Part shown: in pieces, positions 1-12,165 of the stretch | Layout: each line of letters begins with the position of its first letter | Numbering within the stretch: the stretch's first letter is position 1 | Origin: Agapanthus africanus | Lineage: Eukaryota; Streptophyta; Magnoliopsida; Asparagales; Amaryllidaceae | Reading direction: 5' to 3' | Assembly: GCA_030015575.1 (NCBI GenBank) | Contig: JASDDO010000006.1 | Span: 105,082,045 to 105,146,044 of the forward strand | Length of the DNA: 64,000 nt | Made by a program: the position numbers and the translations under genes | The notes under the pieces: model-generated | The model's database searches: none | What the model was told of the DNA's origin: nothing | The model's input: only the letters and a program-made list of their open reading frames with translations

Positions 1-888
1 AGATCTGAGTAAGACTCTCCACACTGGAAATCTTCAACTCACTGGGCCCGCTCTGGCGCAAAATCGGACGAATCACCTTCGTCTCTCAAATCGGGTAGAC
101 TAGCTATCATCTGTCGCATATCTGCCTGAAAGCTACGGCAATCTCAGCTCGTAAGCTCCGAAAGCAACATCCTGTCAGTCTCAGCAACAGCTGGCGCATC
201 TGTTTGCACGATAGGTGACATCACAATCTCTGAGGTACGCTGTACATCAACAGTCCTCTCTCAACTGGCAGCTCTAACACGGCCCGATCACCCGGTGCAA
301 AACCAAGCACTCGCCCCCACTGGGGTCACAATCACCATCACTCACTCGAGACGTTCCCTTGTCACCAGAAAACACAACGGTCGGCCCTCGTACCAAACGA
401 GCTCACACCGGCCGTAACCCTAGCAGAAGCCCAAACTGCGCTCAAACACGGTGACAGGAATCTCAATCGAGTATCAAAGAGAGCACATCAATGGAAAGAA
501 AGGAATCAACAGATCCAGAGTGGATACATGATCATAGGAAGGAACATCATCAATGAAGATATGATCATGAAACTAATAGAATCGGGGATCTCAAATGGAT
601 GTGTAATCCTGGATATGAAGAGAATCACTGATCTCGAAAGTATGTACATCCTATGGTTCCTTAAGCGGAGTGGCGTGTCGTAAGTATGCCGCGGAACATA
701 CCAACGGTACGTCACTCTACTTTAGTCACCTAATCCATCAACCAAGGGTCATCCTAAAACGACGAAAGTTCGGGTTTACACCCCCTCGACCAAGTCTAAG
801 TTCCGTAAGGTCAACCCTAAGATCCGCATATAAATAACTCCCTAGGCTCCACATAGTCAAACTTAGACTCGAACCAAGGTCAACCTAG
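1..888 (-). mobile_element. Leader and probable start of gag of gypsy element C
   Basis: Interior next to the primer-binding site of C. On the minus strand a stretch near 1-150 gives an acidic, gag-like translation (about MRQMIASLPDLRDEGD) interrupted by a stop. No long open frame is present. The rest reads as non-coding leader. I infer the gag start from position and composition only; no diagnostic gag motif can be seen in so short a piece. Confidence 0.4.
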
Positions 889-902
889 CGCTCTGATACC
901 AA
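889..902 (-). other. Primer-binding site of element C (initiator-Met tRNA)
   Basis: On the minus strand the sequence TTGGTATCAGAGC lies 3 bp inside the LTR boundary at 906. It is complementary to the 3' end of plant initiator methionine tRNA, the usual minus-strand primer. Its position fixes the LTR edge and the orientation of C. Confidence 0.85.
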
Positions 903-905
903 CTT

Positions 906-3900
906 TGTCACGACCCGAAAGAGCACGTGACTGGCACTTGAACCATATGAAGTCTATAGGACCCCATCTGATCCAAGTAAGCCAAAAGCCCAGAAATCTA
1001 AAACCATTTTTAAGAATAAGTGAAGAAACTAGTTTAAGAAGTGAAGAAAAACATGTTTGAAATCAAGGTTTTTAAATAACTAAGCCGAAGGTGCGTTTTA
1101 AAAACAGTAAGTCCTTTCTAAAATTTTCGGCAGAGTTTCTTTTGTAAAACTGGCCCCGGAACGGGTACAACAAGGATAACGATATATATATGCAATGATA
1201 AAGGCATCCCCAAGCGGGAGCTAGCTCTTCGTCAATCGACGGTCACAATCACACAATGATATGATAATATACAACGCCAAGTGGCGAGGATCAAATCCAA
1301 AAGAAAGCTCAAAAGCAATAAGAAAACCGCAATACTACTAAGCGCGACTCTAGGTCGAATAATACAACACTGTCTAAGTCTGAAATAATATACAAGTTTT
1401 GGTTGATGGAAATTCTAGATACAATAATAATACATGAACAACGGCGGTTCTGATACAAAGAACCCACCTAACCAAGCAAGTCACCCAAAGGAAGCGCTGT
1501 GCCCGAAATGCCACTAAGGAACCTGTACGGCAAAAACCTGCAAAAACTGGGGCACAACGGGGGTGAGTTGCCAACTCGTGAATAGAAAGATATCTACAAG
1601 CAGGAATCGAATGCAAGACATAAAGCTAAGTCAACGATCAATAATATAACCCACAAGAGTACATCTGAGTGTAATAGGGTGGCAAGGTAACATCTAATCA
1701 TGTATGTAGTGCCAGGTACTCAGGTAATCACATGTCATCAGTGTAAGGTATGTCTGCATGAAGTAACCATGATGAATATCAATGAAATCAATACACATAT
1801 ATTAGCGTCCCATACCACTAATATTTGTGTAAGGGTATATATAACAGCGCCCTCATGCCCTGTTATATATACAAATAAAGTATGATCAATGTAAAAACCA
1901 GTCTATATGTATATGATCCATGTCTGTATATATATATGTGGAACCCGTCCACCTGTCACCCACTGACAATAAGCATCATGTATGCAATGTGAGGATATAA
2001 ACAAAATCACGGAAAAACATCATGAAACCCGTGCCTAGCATCGACACGTAAATCCTCATATCTCGGGCTCCGTCAGTCCGGATCAGCCCTCTCTCAAGTA
2101 TATATATCGGGAATTCGTCAGTCCGGGTCATCCCTCTCTCAATACATCGGGCATCCGTCATTCCGGGTCAGCCCTCTCTCAGAGTATATACGTCGGGAAT
2201 CCGTCAGTCCGGGTCATCCCTCTCTCAATACATCAGGCATCCGTCATTCCGGGTCAGCCCTCCCTCTGAGTATACATCGGGAATCCGTCATTTCGGGTCA
2301 TCCCTCTATCAATACACCGGGCATCCGTCATTCCGGGTCAGCCCTCTCTCAATGTACATCCTCTAGCACTGAGAAAACATGGGGCGCCGCCCCAAATATC
2401 ATATCAAGGGAACCGAGTTTTTAAAGTAATGATATATTCTCTTTTTAAAACATCCTCGGTTCCCAAATCCAGAAATATCATAGAACAAACTATCTCAATG
2501 CGCAAATCAGAAAGCAAGATGAATGTGACAATATAAGTGGAGTGCAAGTAACAATACATCCTGCAGCATGGAATAATAGTGTGCGCATATAACATATGCA
2601 AGCAATGCGAATAGCAAGAATGTGCGGGAATGACAATCAACGCAAAAGTAAGGAATCTACACCAATCAGAACGTGTCATGCAGGGGTGCCATTAGAAATA
2701 AGACGAATCAGGGCTTTTGGTAAAACAAGGGCTACGGTGTTTTAAGAGAGATACATCATTTGAAAATATCCGTATGACCCTTCTTCCTATCTTTAAAATA
2801 TCCCCTGATTCGTTAATTTGAAATAGGTATGACTCGGTCTAGTCTCATGTCTACTAAGTAATCTAGACGGGAGGGGTATGAAACCACCTAATCTGAGTCA
2901 ATATATATATAAGTATAGCTATGATAGTCGATGATCTCGCCTCAATACCATATCGTAAGATATCCTCAAGTATGAATGCGGGTAAAGCACATGTCCAAAG
3001 GCCCGCTAAACTGTCATATCGCACCTCAAAAGGCGACTGTGTCACACCGCCGATCTCACGGCCTCACATCAAGTATCATCACCAATCCCGTATATAAACA
3101 CATAGTCCCATACCCATGTGTAGATATACACACCAACATATGAAAGAATGAGTGCAAGTATGTGTGTAGGTATATGTGTAAGTGTAGGTATAAGTGCAAT
3201 CGCTACCCTAGGGTTCGCACTATACTACACCAATATAATCTGAGCATCAAAGCTACCAATATCAATATCAATGATCCTAACAACACATAATAAATATACG
3301 TGTGTATACGTATTCGTATACCACACCACGGACTGCGGGGGTGCTATACGCCATCCACCCGACTTCTCCCCGTAGATATAAATCTACTCACCTGCATCCT
3401 GCGGGTCGGTGTCGATATCACCGTCATCTTCCGCATCGCCTCGGATCGTCGCGGTGTACCTACACATATCACACGTATCGCATCGCATCAAAACCAAATC
3501 AACACTTGAAACGATACGCTAAAACCAATACGATACGCGAAAAGGCTTATAGGTTAGAACCTACGGCTAGCCTTCGCAAAACAACCCGGAATCACTCGAT
3601 ATAGACGTACAAACGTCACACGATCGAGATAACACACAAATAACAAAATCACCAAATCAAAATACGCAAAACCAATTCACATTTCAAAGCTGCAACATGA
3701 GAAAATGCTCCCAGATTTTGTCTCAGGCCAAATCAGGTCAAATCAACAACTCTAAGGTGCTATGCAGGGTATATATAAGATACTGGACCAACCCTGAGGC
3801 AAACCACCACCACTTGGCTGGCCACATGCACTGTTTGGCCGGCCTGGCCGGCCCAAGCATGGAATTGGGGGCTCGTCTGGTGAGGGTGGCCTCCTAGGTG

Positions 3901-4881
3901 TCTAACTAGGCTCCTGGTATTGCTGATTTTCCCTGAAAAAGTCTCAGTGTGTTCCAGATTTTCCAGCAAGTTCCAGGTTCACAAAAACCGACATGAAAGT
4001 CCCGTAATTCCTTATTTTTAGTTTTCCAGTGGACTTGGTCTGGTTTTCTAATCAATATAGGGTCTAAGGTCACCTTCTAAGCTCAATTACAAAGTCATAA
4101 CTCAACCTTTCCCCTTACCCTCTCTAGTTTGGTCCATAGTGCACCAATTCACACGATATCGATATGAACTTGAATTAAACCTTAAATACAACAATTAACA
4201 CTCTAATTGAGAAGAAATTACCTCACATGAACCTCATGAATCTTCAACAACACCAAAACATCTCCTTTCTTGGTCCAAAGCATAGATCTTGGGCTTGTGG
4301 GCAACTTTTGTGAAATGAGTGTGAGGTTTTGAGTTTGGTTTCATGGTGATGTGGGGAGTTTTTGAAGGAGGAGGAAGAAGAAGGAAGGGAGCAGCAGCAG
4401 CCGTAGGAAATGAGGGAGGAGAGGGAGAGAAAACAACAAGGGAAATAATGAGGGTATGGTTCAAAAAGGTGGGTTGACCTTGCCCCTCTCTCTCATCATT
4501 ACACCTACTCTTTCCTTTTCTTTTCTTTTCTTTTCTTATCCAAATCCTTCTCACCCCAATAGTATCCCCAAAGTAACTTGGTAGAAAAAATGTAACACAA
4601 GTCCAAAAATGATATGTGCACAATTTTGCACAAAAAGCCAAAAAATCCGATTAGCGATTTCTAATCGCGATTAGCACTAAATTAGCATATAAATGATCAC
4701 AAACACTTAAAAATGGCAAAATTCCAATAAATAACCCATTTTAGAATTTTCCATAATTTTTCATAATTTTCCTCCATTTATTTGCATTTAAATATTAATT
4801 TAATATTAAAATAATCAATAAAATAATATTAAATCATAAAAATTCCTAAAAATAATATTTTATTATTTTGGAAATGTTACA
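906..4881 (-). repeat. 5' LTR of gypsy element C, about 4.0 kb
   Basis: Terminal repeat bounded by TGTCACGACC at the left and ATGTTACA at the right (plus-strand view), flanked on the left by the primer-binding site. Its left end is similar to the left end of D at 19186 (shared CACGACCCG, GTGACTGGCACTT and AAGCCCAGAA blocks), so C and D belong to related families. It holds a tandem-repeat block at 2062-2361 and AT-rich sequence near 4680-4880. Reading frames inside it, including a proline/serine-rich 135-codon frame at 4234-4641 on the minus strand, show no recognisable domain. Confidence 0.85.
2062..2361. repeat. Tandem repeat array inside the LTR of C
   Basis: Seven imperfect units of about 40-46 bp, starting near 2062, 2107, 2146, 2192, 2232, 2276 and 2318. 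Each contains a form of CCGTCATTCCGGGTCA followed by CCCTCTCTC. Two unit types alternate (ending ...GGGTCAGCCC or ...GGGTCATCCC), so the array looks like a dimer of about 85 bp that expanded. D has only one similar unit near 20165, so the expansion is specific to the C lineage. Confidence 0.8.
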
Positions 4882-5847
4882 ATACCGTATATTGATCGGG
4901 CGGCTTGCTTTTGGTGGGGTCATATGTGATATGGCCGGATTGATAAATCAAGTGTTGATTTATCATTTAACCATTAGTTTTCTCACTTGAAACCTTTTCC
5001 TGTTTATAACGGATGTATGCATGCATGTATGCTATCTTTCTTTTAGTTTCATCCACATATGGATGTGCATACATACATACACCATCTATCATGGTTGATT
5101 ACACATGGAAAATGGTGGCAATATAAGACTCACACCATGGATAAATATATGGATTATTATTTGATTTTGTGTTTAAAACAAAATGGAAAAGGAAAGGATA
5201 ATTCTTGACTTGTTTCTACATCCTTCTTTAACCTAACCATCCTCACCTACCATTAACCTTGGATTAATCTTTCCATCTATGTTTTAAACTCTAATTAAAT
5301 AATAACTCAAACATTTAACCATGGTTTGAGATGAGAAGAAATAAAATATATATAGATATATTTCATTTCTTTTCTTAGGTTAATCTTTTCTCTTCTTCAA
5401 AAGAAAAGCCATCATCTTCCTCCTTCTTCCTTTGCTCTCTAGTTTCTTCTAGTGAGCAAAACAAACAACAAGAAAGGTTTTTGAAGTGAGAATTAGAACC
5501 ACAACATCATTCTACACAAGTTTAGCCCACTTGTGTAGAGTGTTATCTTCATTTCTCCTCTTGAAAAGTGAAGTTGCAAGTTTGGACTAGGAGCTTTGGG
5601 TGGATCGTCGTGGACGCTAGAAGACTTCAAGAGAACCTTCCTCCAACACTCATGAGGCCAAAGAGTCCATCAAAGGGGGCTACAAAGGTTGTAGTCTCAA
5701 AACCCTAGCCATTGTCGCTTGTAAAATCATGAAACCCTAATTTTCTAGGATAAGATCCTTTGTATGCGTGCTTAGCACCATAAAAAATTGATCTTTGTAA
5801 CATGTGATGCTTCTAAACTCTACATAGGGTGCTAGGTAAACCTAACA
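4882..5847 (+). repeat. Right part of copia LTR B1, interrupted by gypsy C
   Basis: Copia LTR of the same broad type as 16887-19076: both share the AAATCAAGTGTTGATT region and end GTGCTA(A)GG...CTAACA or CCAACA. The right end at 5847 is followed by GTTAG (5848-5852). In the uninterrupted 3' LTR of element A the same site carries GTTAG once (13732-13736), so GTTAG is the target duplication of B1 in A's 5' LTR. The left part lies beyond gypsy C and outside the window, so it cannot be told whether B1 is a solo LTR or the end of a full element. Confidence 0.8.
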
Positions 5848-5852
5848 GTTAG
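5848..5852. repeat. Target-site duplication (GTTAG) of B1
   Basis: GTTAG directly follows the LTR end CCTAACA. The empty site is preserved at 13732-13736 in the paired LTR of element A, where flanking sequence on both sides continues without a break. Confidence 0.85.
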
Positions 5853-6398
5853 CTCATTATTTTTGTGAGATGGTTCTTTCTCTTGAGCATGCCATCTTCT
5901 CCTCAGCATTTTGTGCTTCACTCCTCTCTTGAGTTTCATGGTTTCTTCCACCTTCATCTTCCACCTCCGCTGAACCCTTTCATGTGTTGAGTATCATGAG
6001 AGGAGGTGAGATGAGATAGATAAACACTTAGTTCACTCACTACATCCTAGGCTTTCTAAATTACCAACCTAGAAACCCTAGTTGCTTCACTTGCATCCTT
6101 CGATGTGGAGCTAGAGCCATGACTACATCCCTCGGGTGGATCATCTTCGATGGAGGAAGACCGGCGGCCAAGTTTGTTCGAGCACGCCTCAAGGAGCTTA
6201 GGAAGGTGATGGAAGACCGAAGGACTTGGTTCTTTTGGTATAACACTTCTAACCCTTTAGTTTATCTTCTTTAGTTTGCTAGTATAGGTTTATGGTTTAG
6301 ATCTTGGGCGGGTTTTGTTTGCGCCAAAAAATTTTAAACGCTTGTTTTTGTTCCGCATCGGCCATGGTAGATGGCTTGGGCGTAGGAGAAACCCAGCA
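5853..6398 (+). repeat. Terminal part of the 5' LTR of element A
   Basis: Matches 13737-14282 (end of the 3' LTR) along its length, including the block from CTCATTATTTTTGTG through the TTCCGCATC segment to the final CCCAGCA. The 5' portion of this LTR was displaced to the left, out of the window, by the nested insertions. Confidence 0.85.
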
Positions 6399-6399
6399 A

Positions 6400-6412
6400 T
6401 GGTATCAGACCC
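6400..6412 (+). other. Primer-binding site of element A
   Basis: TGGTATCAGACCC starts two bases after the LTR end. It differs at one position from the TGGTATCAGAGCC seen in F, J, K and GH. It would pair with initiator-Met tRNA. Confidence 0.85.
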
Positions 6413-8735
6413 ACCCATAAACCAATACTAGCTAGTTTGCACAAAGTTAGAATATCGATCGACCAAACTTTCTGAATCTTTTTTCCATTTTCACATGCAT
6501 GCTGTTGATTTTGAAAAGTGTTCAAAAAAAGTATTCTGTGTATCTTAAAAATTAGTGCAGGCATTTGTAGGGGAACATAAAAAATTTTGGCAAGTGAACC
6601 ATCAAAGTGGTCGCGGAAGCGCCGCAATAGATGCCTATTTGCGGCGGTTTCGCGGCCCTTTTGTGGCGACATTGCTCCAAACTTCTTGTGCACTCTCTGA
6701 CATGGAAATTTGATTTTTGGTACATATGGTTTTTGCCAGATTTGTTTGAGTGCTAGTTTTGCATTTGGGGCCAATTTGGGAATGTTTAGTCGATCGAAAT
6801 TTTAAACTGTGTGATTATCTGTACATGTGATGATATCTGCGACCGTGAATATTATTGAGAGGTACAACCCAACTAGTTTCTATATGTTCAACTAGACGGG
6901 TTTGCAAACATAATATTCATGTTGATGTTTTGTGTTGTGCTGATATTATGGTTGGATTGTCGTGGTGGATAGCCTGGATGCAATGCTAGTAGTACAGTTC
7001 AGATTCATTTGTATATTTGTTATTGCGGGGCGAGAGTCCGACATGTGGACTGCCGTCTTTTCCAAATTGTATATTCTTTTAAATGGGGCACGACCGGGTT
7101 GAGGTCGATGTCACCGTTGTATATACTTTTCTTTTCAGTACTAGGATTACTCCACGGTGGAGTGCATGAATAGCCGGGTTTTAGAGGGCAACAAGCCCGC
7201 ATCTCATGGCATTGAGACGGAGGGGGCTTCACTCTAGAATTGGCGGGCTATTCGCCGCACTCGTAGGGGGTATAGTTTAACTCACGGAGGGGTGCTCAAG
7301 TTACCGGATCCCGTGAAGTGCTGGGTAGCCCATTCACTTTGTTGATTGGGGTAGCCTCACTTCGAGGATTGGCGGGTAACTTGCTGCACTCGTAGGGGTC
7401 CAGGTTTTCATTGCACAGGCTATCCACACGACCGGAAACGTCGGGTCTCATTTGCGGCTCAAATGAAACCCGAGGCTCCATGATTATCCACCATTCTGTG
7501 TTGCTGGCTGAGATTCTGTGTTGTTGCTTATATCATGCCGGGGACGAATATTATATATATTTATATATATATACTAGTAGATGTTGTATATGTTTTGCAC
7601 CCGCGCTAGTCCAGCCCCTGCTCCGTCGTTAGTTAAGTAACCTAACAGGTGATGATGGGGCCCAGTGGAGAATGCGGATGGCATATACATACATTTTATT
7701 TTCGTTCCTTTTCTGTGGTGTGATATGGATTAATTGATGGGACTGCATTGATTCTGATTAACGCAAGGAAAAATAAACCTATTTGATGTTGTTGGAACAA
7801 ATTTTGAAAAACTGTTGTTGCAAGACATTTCTTTTTTCTTTGCACAGTGGTATTCGGTTCAGAATATCCAGCACCTCATTTGACAAGGCAAGAGCCGAGA
7901 TTCCTTCATCGGGAGTGACCTCTTAAGCGAAAGTTTGCGTATTTGTAATAATTTCTCTATAGTTGATTCTTTTGGTTTGCATCGTGGTATTCAGTTTGGA
8001 ATATCCTACACCTTATTCGATGAGGAAAGAGCCGAGATCCCTTCACAGGAAGTGACCACTTTAGCAAAAGTTTGCCCCACTATATATTTGTAAAACTACT
8101 CGATTCCTTCAACGATATCAGGTTCATTATGTTAATGGTTTTTCGCCAAAAACCAGCCGTAGCCCTCCGTCATTTCAGATTAGTATTTCTTAGTATTCGT
8201 GTTGTGTTTGTTTACCTTGTCAAGGCGTGGTGTGTTGTAGCTCTGTAATACTTTCTGTCGCATGGATATGTGGATTGATTAGGACAGTCGTTCGACCTTG
8301 TTGACCTTGTCAAGGGTCTATGCGGGTGTGTCTAATGCAATCAGGATAATGAAAGGTTGAACTTGACTAGGACCCTTGGACTTGTTGACCTTGTCAAGGT
8401 CACTTGGATCCTAGGGGTAAAAACGACATTGGGAGTTTCAAACATACAGGAAACTTGCCAGGCATGCGCATACCTTCTGGAGTGTGGTGACTTGAGTAGC
8501 TTCCATCAAGTTATCATGCGATGATAGTTGGATCCTGATTCCCAACGATGAGTAGGTGTTACTCCTCGGGTGATTTTAGATGATCCCGACTAATTCTCCT
8601 TTTAGGGTTTGAAGGAGAATTCAAGGAAACAGTGGGAGACATCCAGATTAGATAAAGTGATTAACCAATCTAATCTAGGTTATAGTGCACGCTGAGTCTT
8701 TCTTTTCTCTCTCTCTCTCTCTCTCTCTTTTGTAG
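6413..8735 (+). mobile_element. Long non-coding leader of element A
   Basis: About 2.3 kb between the primer-binding site and the expected gag start, with no long open frame. In order it holds the GC-rich stem-loop (6612-6654), a decayed CGTTAG/CTAACAGG hairpin (7627-7648), two copies of the block containing AGCCGAGAT...GGGAGTGAC or GGAAGTGAC (about 7861-7940 and 8000-8076), three CCTTGTCAAGG dyads (8213-8225, 8304-8315, 8387-8401), and a pyrimidine tract ending TTTTGTAG|CGACC at 8735. The same modules occur in the same order in K, GH and I, and mostly in J. Confidence 0.75.
6612..6654 (+). other. GC-rich stem-loop in leader of A
   Basis: A 16-nt arm (6612-6627) pairs with 6639-6654 across an 11-nt loop. 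Fourteen pairs are Watson-Crick, one is G-U and one is a mismatch. It lies about 200 nt downstream of the primer-binding site. Comparable stems occur at the same place in K (39424-39474) and GH (45189-45233). Confidence 0.65.
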
Positions 8736-8740
8736 CGACC
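8697..8740 (+). promoter_or_regulatory. Pyrimidine tract and AG|CGACC, candidate 3' splice site before gag (A)
   Basis: About 35 nt of almost pure C/T followed by GTAG|CGACC and then ATG at 8741. Possible branch-point sequences (CTAAT) lie about 30-40 nt upstream. The same arrangement precedes gag in J, K, GH and I. Splice function is inferred; no donor site was identified. Confidence 0.45.
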
Positions 8741-11700
8741 ATGACCCGACCGTAAACTAAAACTCATGAACCAAGTTAACCGAACCTTCTTAAAACACAT
8801 TGGCTTTTGGATTTTTTTAGTCTCATAACTCATTGCCTCTCCTACTTTTCCTTTGCATTTCTCCGGAACATTCTGTATCACTATAAAGGTCCACATTTAT
8901 TGGATATGCCATCGTATAGTTACATACGAACTCGATGAAACTTGTTTCGGTTCGAGAATGCTTTCCGGTTCTGGAGAAATTGAATAGGATTATTCAGTTG
9001 TCTTTTCTCTTTACCTTCTCTCAGGTTGCGAGAGCTCCTAGTATTAGGAGAGTACACCTATTGTGCTTATTGGATAGTCTTCTTCAAAACCATAGGCAGG
9101 TGCCGAAGGGTGTGGAAGGAAGAAAACCAATTAGCCTAAGTGTGGTGTACAGAAGGTAATAAGTAAAGACACATAAAGGGATTAGAGTGAGGGTAAAGGA
9201 AATTGCGACTACTATCATTCACGATGAAACCGCGTATACCCCTGCCATTCCTACTTCTCCTTTGCATTTCTCTAGAACGCCCCGTATTACTACGAAGATC
9301 CACATTTATTTGATATGCCATCGTATAGTTACATACGAACTCGAAGAAACTTGTTTCTGATCGAGAATGGATTCTGGTTCTAGAGAAATAGAATAAGGAT
9401 TATTCAGTTATCTTTTCTCTTTACATTCTCTCAGGTTGAGAGAGCTCCTGGTATTAGGAGAGTAAACCTATTACGCTTATTGGATAATCTTCTTCCAAAT
9501 CTTAGGTTGGTGCCGAAAGATTGCGAAGGAAGAAAACCAATTAGCCTAAGCGAGGTATACAAAAGTTAATAAGTAAATACATATAAAGAGATTAGAGTGT
9601 GGGAAAGGAAATATAGGGTTACTGTCATGAATCTGGATAGTGGAAGTGGCATTACTAGAAATACCCGGATACCCCTTCGAAACATTTTCATGTTTCATTT
9701 TGACTGTGCGATATTAATTGAAAACTGTTTACCCAATTAGATTCTTACTCCAAGGTATTTATTTACCAGATTTCATTCTCCCATCTGTATGGCGTTACAG
9801 ATGCTGAGTGGGAGTAAGACATTGGGAATTGGGTGATTATATCCTCAACATATCGGAATTCTTTGTAATTGGTGATATTTGAGGAAATCACCTGGGGTTT
9901 GCCTGATGGCAAATATTTGGTTTTGAATATCCGTCGTTATGCACCAATTTCAAACTGATATATTTATACGTTTATTCTATAAAGTGAGATATAACTTTTT
10001 GAAATTATATATGTGACATTTACCTATATCAGTTAATGGTTAGGTAAGGAGCGGTCAACAGCAGTGTAATTCTTGTTAACCATTGCACAGTTTTCAACCT
10101 ACGACGCACAAGGTTTGAGTTATTGAACTCAAGGGACTTATACAAAGTATTGTATGTTGTGCAGTGTCCATTAGGACAGAGGGGTTGGTACTTATACTAT
10201 ATTCTGTTTACTCTTGACTTCTCTAGTTTTAGACAAGTATTTCGTTGAAATACAAGATCCAAATTTTGAGAAGTTATCGGTATAAGAATAAAGTACAGAA
10301 CCATATGTTGCAAGTATCAGGATTCTTCAAAGTGATCAAAGATGTAGATACTTATGCTAGGTATTCTGTCGTAAGTAATAGTTTTGAGAACTTTCTTCTC
10401 TCTTTCAGGTTACTCAAGCAAGGGTGCATTCCTAGATGAATAATGATGATTGGTCTCCTTCCATTTAGTTGATATGCACTGGAGATGGCTGCATGTATTT
10501 TGAATCTGGTCCAACTAAATTAGTGCCTTTGTTTCTATATGGTATGTAGAATGGATTCATATCTTATTGATGTTAAGGTATATGGAGTAGTCCGGCTGAT
10601 GCTTAAAACCAGAATCTGGACAAACTCTAGGCACGTTTCAGTAAAGGCAGTTTGTGGGTTATCCCAGGCTTTGACGAGGGTTAACATTCTACCATCTGGA
10701 ACATCAATAGTTATATTGTTCTTGACTCGCCAAAGTTTAAGTTAAATGGATTCTTTTCAGAAAACATTAGTGGGAGTATGGTAGAACTGGAAGTGATTCC
10801 AGAACCACAAATGATTGCTGATAATTTAGAGGAACCTAAAGATTCAATTGGATTCGACATTCCATTAGCCACTCAGCAGATTTGGTGGGTAACATCAGGC
10901 ACCCGAGAGGTACTTTGGTCTTCTCAGAGGCGGTGACAGGGAGGTTCGTGTTTACCCAAACTTTCCATTGCTACTGTTCTAGACAATGAGACCCGGCAGG
11001 AGGATGAGTATAACGTCATTCTAAATCATCTTTAGAAGTGCACGTGTATATGACTCTTCCAGAGGATTGTTGTAGTTAGTGGAAGCAGCGGAAGTATAGT
11101 TGGCATGTAGCTTATGTCTATTTATAGACTAGAGTGGGTATAGCGGAGATAGATCGTCTATTTTTGATGTGACAGTCATAAAGTTTGACTTCATCAGAAT
11201 AACAAATGGATCTGGTAAGAAGGTACTAGGGAGTGATGTCCTGGTATTTGGATGCCATGCTCTTGATAGGAAGTGAAATTCCTATACTACGGTCGGTTAT
11301 ACTGTGGTTGTCACAAGGTGTTTCTCCACATAGGATCTGAATAAAATATCAGGGATTCTGGTCACTAGATCTATGGTTTTAGATCTAGATTTGGGAAGTG
11401 TCCCAATTTCGGTACTTGACACTATTCTAAAGTGTTTTAGAATGGACGACTCCTGGCATGGTGGTGTACCCGCTGGTGATGGAGTCACCCTCTCTAAAAA
11501 GATGTCTTCTAGACTGATGAGGAGAGAGATTTACATGATTGACATATCACTTGCTTAAGCAACTGAGTTAATCCTGAAATGTTAAGTACCACATAAGATA
11601 TTGTTTTTGCACTGGTTGCAATAAACATATATTAATCCAATCCTGGAGGAACGTTGGGAAGCAGTTATGAACACAAGTGGATGTTCTTGGTATATGGTAA

Positions 11701-12149
11701 CGACAGCCTCCTCCGAGAGGCGGTTATCATTTGAGGCTTCCTAGTTGACCTGATGACAGAGTGGCAGTCAGAGTTACAGTTTTCCCTTTTTTTTGAGGGG
11801 CAGTATGTTGGACAGGTGGTCCAAGTGTATACTGTCGAAGGCATGGCGCAGGATACTAATTAAATTCAGTGGATGATACAGTCTAAGAAGTTTGTTGGAT
11901 TTGGAGTTCATTTGTGAACTGGGTCCCATCAGACATCCAAACAAATTCTAAGACATGTATTAGTCATTTCGGGGGATAGTTGAGATATAGAGAGATAAAG
12001 AAAGAAACACTGGAGCGGATCCACTCACTGAGGCTATTTATCGAATGCAATAGTTTCACAAACGGGCATTGCGATATTGATTAGTAGAGAAGTTGGGTGT
12101 TCGGTATCACATGGGCTGTGAGTATGCGACACCGCAATAATTAGCCTTA
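8741..12149 (+). pseudogene. Decayed gag-pol of element A
   Basis: No long frame survives, but remnants can be placed by comparison with J. The ATG at 8741 runs into a stop after four codons. A segment of about 410 bp is tandemly duplicated (near 8836-9245 and 9246-9650). Around 10770-10920 the translation resembles the integrase-RT linker of J (VELEVIPEPQ against ELEEIPEPQ). Near 11010-11110 it follows the RT segment YLEECVYMDQPEG. At 11430-11520 it matches the start of the RNase H segment, and near 12020-12050 NTGADPLTEA matches NTADPLMKA of J. Frames shift repeatedly. The same decayed sequence, with shared lesions, is present in K. Confidence 0.75.
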
Positions 12150-12165
12150 AGTGCAAGTGGGAGAT
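12150..12165 (+). other. Polypurine tract of element A
   Basis: AGTGCAAGTGGGAGAT immediately precedes the 3' LTR start TGTTGG at 12166. It is the plus-strand primer site. The same sequence, read on the minus strand, adjoins the 3' LTRs of I, GH and K. Confidence 0.85.

Larger units (their letters stand above)
1..4881 (-). mobile_element. Ty3/gypsy element C, 5' end (Tekay/Del-like), minus strand
   Basis: Minus-strand LTR retrotransposon cut by the left window edge. What is visible is its 5' LTR (906-4881), a primer-binding site directly inside it, and the first 905 bp of interior. The LTR ends are TGTAAC at the right and GTGACA at the left when read on the element strand. Long LTRs of about 4 kb and this terminal sequence are usual for Tekay/Del chromoviruses; the assignment also rests on similarity to D (19186-24666), which carries a chromovirus integrase fragment. 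C inserted into copia LTR B1, because B1 sequence starts immediately at 4882. The likely target copy is ATACC at 4882-4886; the other copy is outside the window. Confidence 0.85.

Noticed and set aside
2050-2370. CRISPR-like repeat array
   Set aside because: Units are adjacent and imperfect with no unique spacers, inside a plant LTR.
3302-3604. 100-codon plus-strand frame
   Set aside because: Antisense within the LTR of C, overlaps another frame, no recognisable features.
4234-4641. 135-codon minus-strand frame, proline/serine-rich, possible protein
   Set aside because: Lies wholly inside the LTR of gypsy C; low-complexity composition follows from GAAGGAG-type repeats; no domain.
8701-8731. 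Plain CT microsatellite
   Set aside because: Position and following AG|CGACC are conserved across five elements, so it is reported as a candidate splice site instead.
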